Source: Gemmatimonadota bacterium (GTDB lineage Bacteria > Gemmatimonadota > Gemmatimonadetes > Longimicrobiales > Gaopeijiaceae). Taken from it: a stretch of DNA of 11,061 bases. This document shows positions 6,901-11,061 of this stretch, one piece after another. The number at the start of each line of letters is the position of its first letter. Positions within the stretch are counted from its first letter, which is position 1. The position numbers and the translations under genes are program-made. The stretch covers positions 1-11,061 of the forward strand of contig PWZC01000453.1 of NCBI GenBank assembly GCA_003567615.1. The letters are read 5' to 3'. Under the pieces are notes generated by a model. That model was not told the DNA's origin, did no database searches, and saw nothing but the letters and a program-made list of their open reading frames with translations.

Positions 6901-7365
6901 GTCGGGGGGATCGCCTTGATGGCGATCCTGGGCTACAACTGGTCGGTGGCCACCGTGGTCGGATTCATTGCCCTGGCCGGCGTAGCCACGGAGATCGCCA
7001 TCATCCTGGTCACCTACCTGAACCTGGCGTACGAAACCCGCCGGGGTGAGGGGAGGCTCCGGGACCTGTCGGATCTCGCCGAGGCCGTACGGGAGGGCGT
7101 GTACCTGCGGCTCCGGCCCATCATCATGACCTCCTCCACCCTGGCCATCGGGCTGCTGCCCCTCCTGTTCGGCCACGGAGCCGGGGCCAGCGTCATGCGC
7201 CGGATCGCGGCGCCCATGATCGGGGGAATGGTCTCCACGGTGGTGCTCACCCTGATCCTGATCCCGGCGATCTACTTCCTGTGGAAGGGCTACCAGCTCA
7301 AGGGGGAGACCGCCGGGCCGGACGGACCGTTCGAGGCCGCCGAGCTCCCAGCGGGGGTCGAATGA
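3946..7365 (+). CDS. cusA: CusA-like Cu(I)/Ag(I) RND efflux pump with a Met/Gly-rich insertion
   Basis: This 1139-residue inner-membrane heavy-metal RND pump drives proton-coupled export from the periplasm into the CusB/channel duct. It has 12 predicted membrane helices: TM1 at about 14-33, TM2-6 at about 345-510, TM7 near 550, TM8-12 at about 950-1115. The three methionines of the E. coli CusA metal site are present at M586, M636 and M685 (E. coli 573, 623, 672, a constant offset of 13), supporting Cu(I)/Ag(I) specificity. The TM4 relay aspartate is D405 in TMVDAAIVMIEN, and a glutamate corresponding to E939 is E1016. The relay lysine of E. coli (K984, in RPKAMT) is replaced by I1059 (RPIIMT). 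Residues about 806-871 are a Gly/Met-rich insertion with six methionines (810-839) where E. coli CusA has a short loop before VPLGQVADI. Family assignment is certain; the insertion and the lysine loss are unusual. Confidence 0.96.
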   Translation: MLPRIITWSINNKFLVAIFTLFVVAGGIVALSRTPLEAIPDLSDVQVIVQTDYPGQAPLIVEDQVTYPIAAEMLKVPGAEVVRGYSFFGLSFVYIIFDDGTDLYWARSRVLEYLSAIQDQLPDGAQASLGPDATGLGWVYQYALEDTLGNHSLADLRAIQDWNLRYALTSVPGVSEVAAVGGFQRTYEITVNPENLRGYGISVSQVMQAVRVSNQDEGAMMLDLSDREFMVRALGYFQGPEDIENVVVGATVNGTPIRVADIATVQFAPDVRRGAADLDGRGEVVGGIVVMRFGENALGVIDRVKEKLDEVQASLPEGVVIRPVYDRSDLILRAISTLREKLILEFLIVALICVLFLFHVRSALVAIITLPLAVLMAFIVMRGIGIGADIMSLGGIAIAIGTMVDAAIVMIENNHKHLERAATEKYAERGEEIPKRGFSTSIFSARERWQMVLSSAKEVGPALFFALLIISVSFVPIFALEAQEGRLFKPLAWTNVLAMASAALLAVTVVPVAMGLFIRGRIRTENQNPLNRLLVAVYRPVIRVVLRYPWPVVSGAVAILLLTFIPFKQIGSEFMPPLHEGTILYMPTTLPGISIEAGRQVMQHQDSVLATIPEVQSVFGKIGRAETATDPAGLDMLETTIVLRPRDEWRPGMTPEKLVNEMDSLIDYPGFTNAWTQPIQGRIDMLATGIRTPVGVKIFGEDLAELERLGREVENAVSGVRGTRSVFAERAVTGYYLDIDIDRAAAARYGLNVGDIQMVGGAAVGGMPITRTVEGRERYGVRLRYPQELRDQPDKLAEVLIPVAQQRGTMAAAGMGGAGGTAGMGNMGGGQMADGSSSMGDGALGAGGAPGTRWGDGGGASRLTGGAGGVTQVPLGQVADIRMVRAPMAVRTEGAIPTAWVYVDVVDRDIGGYVTDARRMVEEMVDLPPGYRIEWSGQYEYMERAQERLTLVVPAVLLIIFLLVYFNFRNVGSTLIVLLSVPLSLVGGIALMAILGYNWSVATVVGFIALAGVATEIAIILVTYLNLAYETRRGEGRLRDLSDLAEAVREGVYLRLRPIIMTSSTLAIGLLPLLFGHGAGASVMRRIAAPMIGGMVSTVVLTLILIPAIYFLWKGYQLKGETAGPDGPFEAAELPAGVE

Positions 7366-7417
7366 CGCCGGCCGGGGTCAGGCCGTCCCCACGGATGACA
7401 ACTACGAGGAGTGAACC

Positions 7418-7894
7418 ATGAAGCGGAGAAGGAGACAGATCGGAATCCTCGCACTCGCCGCCCTCATCGGGGGCGGGGCACTCCTCTACGGGCTTTCCCG
7501 CACCCCACCCGAAGCGGTGGCCATGACCGTCTACATGACGCCGGAATGCGGCTGCTGCGGGGATTGGGTGGCCCACATGAAGCAGAGCGGGTTCATGGTG
7601 ACGTCCCGATACATACCGGAAGCGGACCTGTGGGGGCTGAAGGACTACCACGAGATCCCGCACTCCACCCGCTCCTGCCACACCGCCGAGGTCCGGGGCT
7701 ACGTCGTGGAAGGGCACATCCCTGCGGACGCGGTGCGACGGATCCTGCGGGATCGTCCGGAGATCCGGGGGGCGGCCGTGCCTGGGATGCCCCTGGGCTC
7801 CCCTGGGATGGAGGTGCCGGGTCAGCCGCCTCACCCATACGACGTGGTCGCCATCCACCGAGACGGGGAGCTCAGCGTGCTGGAGCGGCGCTGA
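7418..7894 (+). CDS. DUF411 / CopG-type copper-binding thioredoxin-like protein
   Basis: This 158-residue protein has a basic N-terminus and one membrane segment (about 7-26), so it is tethered to the inner membrane with its domain in the periplasm, or is secreted if the segment is cleaved. The DUF411 domain begins VYMTPECGCCGDWV, with Cys44, Cys46 and Cys47 in a CxCC motif. A fourth cysteine lies at Cys87 in SCHTA, and EGHIPADAVRRIL (98-110) is a typical family segment. In the characterised Pseudomonas CopG relative, four such cysteines hold a Cu(I) cluster. A role as periplasmic copper binder or redox carrier feeding the pump is inferred from family and context. Met/Pro/Gly-rich residues (122-133) follow. 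AGGAG at 7407-7411 serves the ATG, and the gap after cusA is only 52 bp, so it probably belongs to the same transcript. Confidence 0.9.
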   Translation: MKRRRRQIGILALAALIGGGALLYGLSRTPPEAVAMTVYMTPECGCCGDWVAHMKQSGFMVTSRYIPEADLWGLKDYHEIPHSTRSCHTAEVRGYVVEGHIPADAVRRILRDRPEIRGAAVPGMPLGSPGMEVPGQPPHPYDVVAIHRDGELSVLERR

Positions 7895-7931
7895 GCGGAC
7901 CCGACGCGACTCGAGCCCGGGGAGAACTGCC

Positions 7932-8042
7932 GTGAGCATGAGCCGGAAGACGAGGAGGCGCAGGCACCGGTCCGGACAGTCCCCAGACCGGCAAGCGATG
8001 GATCTCCGATCCCACGGACCTGAAACGGAGGACCGATCATGA
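7932..8042 (+). CDS. Possible 36-residue Arg-rich leader peptide (doubtful)
   Basis: A GTG at 7932 preceded by GGGGAGA (7919-7925, 6-nt gap) opens a 36-residue frame whose TGA overlaps the ATG of the next gene (ATGA at 8039-8042). The peptide is very basic at the front (SRKTRRRRHR), has no cysteine or membrane segment, and I recognise no family. The ribosome site and the overlap make translational coupling to the lipoprotein possible. However, the lipoprotein gene has its own GGAGG at 8027-8031 and GC-rich spacers often contain short open frames, so this may be chance. Confidence 0.25.
   Translation: MSMSRKTRRRRHRSGQSPDRQAMDLRSHGPETEDRS
7967..7991. repeat. Inverted repeat CCGGTC/GACCGG in the spacer
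   Basis: Six-base arms at 7967-7972 and 7986-7991 with a 13-nt loop lie in the 144-bp gap between the DUF411 gene and the lipoprotein gene. No T-run follows, so it is not a standard terminator. It could be a transcript-processing or stability element, or chance in GC-rich DNA. Confidence 0.2.
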
Positions 8043-8572
8043 AAAGCAGACCACAGCGCGTTCTGTCCGCGCTCCTTCTGGCGCCTCTTCTTCTGGCGGC
8101 CGGCTGCTCCGACCACGGAATGGCTTCCGCGGGGGCCGAGACCGTACTTCTCAAGGTCTCTCCTGCGGCCGGGGCCACGTCGGTGGACCCGACCGCTTCG
8201 GTGACCGTCCGGTTCAGCCACCCGGTCATGCCCGACATGGAGGAGTACGCCCTCCTCCACCGGGGCGACGTGACCGGCCCCGTGGTGGACGGCACCTGGA
8301 GCCTGGTGGAGGGCAGCACCGTCCTCCGTTTCACCCCCGATCGGCCGCTGGAGAACGGCACCACGTACACCATCCACCTGGGCGGGGGGATGATAGATGG
8401 ATCGGGGCACCCGGTGAACTTCCACCGCAACGGCCGTCACATGGGAGGGCAGTGGGCCACCTCGGGGATGATGGGTGGGGGAGGTCACCACGGAGGAGGG
8501 CACATGGGCGGCGGCTGGGCCCATGCGAACGGCACCCACGGGATGGTGTTCTCGTTTACCACGGCCCCGTGA
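8039..8572 (+). CDS. Ig-like (Big_5/CopC-like) lipoprotein with Met/His/Gly loop
   Basis: This 177-residue protein has a lipoprotein signal peptide: MKSRPQR, a hydrophobic stretch, then LAAGC with the lipidation cysteine at 23. The body reads as a bacterial Ig-like Big_5 domain: VSPAAGATSVDPTASVTVRFS (40-60), the SHPVMPDME strand, SLVEGSTVLRFTPDRPLENGTTYTIHL (88-114) and the final strand MVFSFTTAP. Between the last two strands lies a 41-residue loop (129-169) with seven His and five Met among glycines, including GMMGGGGHHGGGHMGGG. CopC copper chaperones share a similar beta-sandwich, and M64, M67 and the loop could be copper ligands, but CopC's own N-terminal His motif is not evident. A periplasmic copper sponge or chaperone is inferred from composition and neighbours. 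GGAGG at 8027-8031 sets the start. Envelope location is confident, function moderate. Confidence 0.82.
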   Translation: MKSRPQRVLSALLLAPLLLAAGCSDHGMASAGAETVLLKVSPAAGATSVDPTASVTVRFSHPVMPDMEEYALLHRGDVTGPVVDGTWSLVEGSTVLRFTPDRPLENGTTYTIHLGGGMIDGSGHPVNFHRNGRHMGGQWATSGMMGGGGHHGGGHMGGGWAHANGTHGMVFSFTTAP

Positions 8573-8600
8573 GAGAGGGGCCCCCACACGGAGGACCACG

Positions 8601-8894
8601 ATGACCCGCATCCAGACGGTTTCGTTCGCCAACGCCCTGGCCATGGTGAGCGTCGGGGCCTATCTCCTCTGCGTCCTTCTCGCGGCTGCGGCGCCGGACC
8701 TGTTCGCCACGATCCTATCGAGCTGGTTCCACGGGATGCTGGCCGGCACCGGGGGTGGCGTCCGCGTGACGGCCGCCGGTATCCTCCTGGGGCTTCTCAC
8801 CGTGGCGGCCTCTGCCTGGCTGTTCGGCCTTGCCTTGGCGGCGGTCTACAACCGGCTCCTCCGGAGTCGGGGCGAGACCGCAACCGGCGAGTGA
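8601..8894 (+). CDS. DUF5676-like small membrane protein
   Basis: This 97-residue protein has two predicted membrane helices (about 11-31 and 57-86) joined by an amphipathic segment ATILSSWFHGMLAG, and a short basic C-terminus. The layout and the ending AAVYNRLLR resemble DUF5676 proteins, small membrane proteins I recall as common beside copper and other metal-resistance genes. Their function is not established. It has one cysteine (C24) and no His/Met cluster, so direct metal binding is not indicated; a partner or assembly role for CopB or the pump is a guess. The start has GGAGG at 8590-8594, 6 nt upstream. The gene lies 28 bp after the lipoprotein gene and 66 bp before the ATPase gene, in line with a shared transcript. 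Confidence 0.75.
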   Translation: MTRIQTVSFANALAMVSVGAYLLCVLLAAAAPDLFATILSSWFHGMLAGTGGGVRVTAAGILLGLLTVAASAWLFGLALAAVYNRLLRSRGETATGE

Positions 8895-8903
8895 GCCAAC
8901 GCA

Positions 8904-8920
8904 GCTCGGGACGACCGAGC
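8904..8920. repeat. GC-rich hairpin before the ATPase gene
   Basis: GCTCGG (8904-8909) and CCGAGC (8915-8920) form a perfect 6-bp stem with a 5-nt loop, 10 bases after the DUF5676 stop. No run of T follows, so it is at most a weak or factor-assisted terminator, or a processing site that could lower ATPase expression relative to the upstream genes. Confidence 0.35.
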
Positions 8921-8960
8921 GAGCGCGACTACCGCGACCCGGACCCGACGAGGTGAGGAG

Positions 8961-11061
8961 ATGAACGACAAAGCCGACCACCACGAACCCCACGGTGATC
9001 ACGACTCCGAAGGAGGCCACGAGCACCACGCCCACCACGGGCACGGGGACCACGAGGGGCACGACGCCCACGGACACCACCACGGGCATGGGGACCATGA
9101 GGGGCACGACGCTCACGCCGGTCACAGCCCGGAGATGTTCCGGGACAAGTTCTGGCTCTCCTTCATCCTGACGCTCCCGGTGGTCTTCTGGTCGGACCAC
9201 ATCCAGGAGCTGCTGGGTTATCAGGCTCCCGTCTTCCCGGGCTCGGAATGGATCCCGCCGGTCCTGGGGACGATCGTCTTCGTGTACGGCGGCTGGGTGT
9301 TCGTCAAGGGCGCCTGGCATGAACTGAAAGCCCGTCTGCCCGGGATGATGACCCTCATCGCCCTGGCCATCACCGTCGCCTTCGTCTTCTCGTGGGTCGT
9401 CCAGCTCGGGCTTATCGATGCCTCGGCCCTCTGGTGGGAACTGGCCACCCTGGTCGCCATCATGCTCCTGGGCCACTGGATCGAGATGCGTTCCATCGAC
9501 CAGGCTCAGGGCGCCCTCAAAGAGCTGGCAAAGCTCCTCCCTGACAAGGCCACACGGATCACCGAGGCGGGGGAAGAGAAGGTCCCTGTGGGCGATCTCC
9601 GGGACGGAGATCTCGTCCTCGTCCGACCGGGGGAGAGCATCCCCGCCGATGGCGTCGTGCGCAGGGGATCCAGCGACGTGAATGAAGCCGTGATCACGGG
9701 CGAGTCCCGTCTCGTGAAGAAAGAGGAGGAGAGCGAGGTCATCGCCGGAACAATCAACGGCGAAGGCTCGCTACGGGTGGAGGTGACCGGGACCGGCGAG
9801 GACACGAAGCTCTCGGGAATCATGCGGCTCGTGGCCGACGCCCAGCAGTCGAAGTCCCGGGCCCAGCATCTGGCGGACCGAGCCGCCCAGATTCTGACCG
9901 GCGTGGCCCTGGGCGCGGGGATGCTGACCCTCGTCGTCTGGCAGTTCCTCGGGGCCCCCATCGACTTCTCCATTGTACGCACCGTGACCGTCCTGGTCAT
10001 CGCCTGCCCCCACGCCCTGGGACTTGCCGTGCCCCTGGTCGTGGCCATCTCCACGACCCTCGGGGCCCAGAACGGGCTCCTGGTCCGGGATCGCCGGGGC
10101 CTGGAAGAGGCCCGGAACCTGAACGTCGTGATCTTCGACAAGACCGGCACCCTCACCCTGGGCGAGCACCGGGTCGTGGAGATGACGGTGGCGGAGGGGA
10201 TGGGAGAGGAGGAGGCGCTTCGCATCGCGGCGGGGGTGGAGTCGGAGTCCGAGCACCCCATCGCCCGGGGCGTCGTGAAGACGGCGGAGGACCGGGGCAT
10301 CGAGGTTCCCACGCCCGACGGGTTCCGGGCCATCACGGGGAAGGGGGTGGCCGCCTCCGTGGAGGGCAGTGAGTATCACATGGGTGGGCCGGCTCTCCTG
10401 AAGGCAGAGGAGGCCGACGTGTCTTCCACCCTTCGAGACGCCGCCGAGAAGGCGGCCGGGAGGGGACAGGCGGCGATCTATCTCCTGCGGGAGGGAGAAG
10501 CGCTGGCCGTCTTCGCCGTGGCCGACGCCATCCGCGAAGAGAGCTACGAGGCCGTACAGGCGCTCCACGAGCGGGGCATCGAAGTGGCGATGCTCACCGG
10601 CGATGCACGGGCGGTGGCTGAGGCCGTGGCGGAGGAGCTGGGAATCGACACTGTATTCGCCGAGGTGCTGCCGGACGAGAAGGCGTCCAAGGTCCGGGAA
10701 CTCCAGGCCCAAGGGAAGAAGGTGGCCATGGTGGGCGACGGCGTGAACGATGCCCCGGCGCTCGCCACCGCCGACATCGGAATCGCCATCGGGGCGGGCA
10801 CCGACGTGGCCGTGGAGGCGGGCCACATCGTTCTCGTGCGCTCCGATCCCAGGGACATCCCCCGTATCGTGACCCTCTCCCGGGCCACGTACCGGAAGAT
10901 GCTTCAGAACCTGTGGTGGGCCGCGGGCTACAACATCTTTGCCATTCCCCTGGCGGCCGGGGTCCTGGCCGCGTGGGGGATCCTGCTCACGCCGGCGCTC
11001 GGGGCGGTGTTCATGTCGGCCAGCACGATCATCGTGGCCATCAACGCGCAGTTCCTGAAGA
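8961..11061 (+). CDS. copB: CopB-type copper P1B-ATPase, 3' end cut by the window
   Basis: This inner-membrane ATPase exports copper from the cytoplasm. 700 codons are visible and no stop is reached. Because the last helix is already present, only a short tail is missing. Residues 7-55 carry 21 histidines, with an 11-residue unit GHGDHEGHDAH repeated at 27-37 and 42-52; there is no Cys-type HMA domain. Eight membrane helices follow. The metal site is CPH (349-351) in TM6, YN (657-658) in TM7 and MSAST (685-689) in TM8, the P1B-3 (CopB) pattern rather than the CPC of CopA. Catalytic motifs are intact: TGES (246-249, actuator), phosphorylated D393 in DKTGT, SEHP (430-433), and GDGVND (592-597). 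AGGTGAGGAG runs directly into the ATG, so the effective ribosome site is AGGTG at 8951-8955. Position after the Cus and DUF411 genes suits a partner supplying periplasmic copper to the pump. Confidence 0.95.
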   Translation, partial: MNDKADHHEPHGDHDSEGGHEHHAHHGHGDHEGHDAHGHHHGHGDHEGHDAHAGHSPEMFRDKFWLSFILTLPVVFWSDHIQELLGYQAPVFPGSEWIPPVLGTIVFVYGGWVFVKGAWHELKARLPGMMTLIALAITVAFVFSWVVQLGLIDASALWWELATLVAIMLLGHWIEMRSIDQAQGALKELAKLLPDKATRITEAGEEKVPVGDLRDGDLVLVRPGESIPADGVVRRGSSDVNEAVITGESRLVKKEEESEVIAGTINGEGSLRVEVTGTGEDTKLSGIMRLVADAQQSKSRAQHLADRAAQILTGVALGAGMLTLVVWQFLGAPIDFSIVRTVTVLVIACPHALGLAVPLVVAISTTLGAQNGLLVRDRRGLEEARNLNVVIFDKTGTLTLGEHRVVEMTVAEGMGEEEALRIAAGVESESEHPIARGVVKTAEDRGIEVPTPDGFRAITGKGVAASVEGSEYHMGGPALLKAEEADVSSTLRDAAEKAAGRGQAAIYLLREGEALAVFAVADAIREESYEAVQALHERGIEVAMLTGDARAVAEAVAEELGIDTVFAEVLPDEKASKVRELQAQGKKVAMVGDGVNDAPALATADIGIAIGAGTDVAVEAGHIVLVRSDPRDIPRIVTLSRATYRKMLQNLWWAAGYNIFAIPLAAGVLAAWGILLTPALGAVFMSASTIIVAINAQFLK
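9039..9116 (+). repeat. 45-bp-period duplication in the CopB His-rich leader
   Basis: The 33-bp units at 9039-9071 and 9084-9116 encode the same 11 residues (GHGDHEGHDAH). They differ at synonymous sites (CAC to CAT twice, GCC to GCT), so the peptide repeat has been kept while codons drifted. Confidence 0.8.

Noticed and set aside
3841..7176. An antisense open frame of 1111 codons running opposite cusA and the end of cusB
   Set aside because: Its translation is a His/Asp/Arg/Gly/Pro-rich string with no fold. The opposite strand encodes a highly conserved RND pump with intact motifs. Long antisense frames are expected opposite GC-rich genes with strong third-position bias.
7298..8644. Antisense open frame of 448 codons spanning the DUF411 and lipoprotein genes
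   Set aside because: It crosses two well-supported + strand genes with ribosome sites and recognisable motifs, and shows no domain of its own.
1..11061. CRISPR array, tRNA/rRNA genes, insertion sequences or attachment sites
   Set aside because: I looked for regularly spaced long repeats, tRNA-like cloverleaf segments, transposase-like frames and terminal inverted repeats, and saw none.

Overview
This window is a copper/silver homeostasis island from a high-GC Gram-negative bacterium. Every gene supported here lies on the + strand. An outer-membrane efflux channel and a periplasmic adaptor imply a two-membrane envelope. Codon third positions are overwhelmingly G or C. The overall look (GC-rich, CGG/GGG-heavy, GGATCC-rich, metal genes with Gly/Met/His tails) would fit Gemmatimonadota or a similar environmental phylum, but that is a guess and no phylogenetic marker is present.

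Layout: 1-570 is gene-poor and holds a short repeat cluster near its left end. At 571-629 lies a promoter-like element, followed by a small PII-NG-type signalling protein (720-1076). A second copy of the same element (1073-1131) overlaps the stop of that gene and precedes a tightly packed tripartite pump: outer-membrane channel (1247-2668), adaptor CusB (2665-3942, ATGA overlap) and RND pump CusA (3946-7365). Downstream in the same orientation, with no convincing terminator, come a membrane-anchored DUF411/CopG-type protein (7418-7894), a doubtful 36-residue reading frame (7932-8042), a lipoprotein with a Big_5-type Ig-like fold and a Met/His/Gly loop (8039-8572), a DUF5676-like small membrane protein (8601-8894), and a CopB-type copper P-type ATPase (8961 to the window end, about 700 residues, 3' end cut).

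How the parts fit (inference): CopB moves copper across the inner membrane. The DUF411 protein and the Met/His-rich lipoprotein bind or pass copper in the periplasm. CusB, CusA and the outer-membrane channel expel it from the periplasm. The PII-like protein would add cytoplasmic control. No regulator gene lies in the window, but the duplicated operator-like element suggests that one response-regulator-type protein controls both the PII-like gene and the pump operon.

The strongest new observations are this duplicated element (one inverted plus three 11-bp-phased CTTCAY units and a shared ACCTTYC at a fixed distance), a roughly 65-residue Met/Gly-rich insertion in CusA, loss of the CusA proton-relay lysine, and metal-ligand-rich tails or loops added to at least five proteins of the island.
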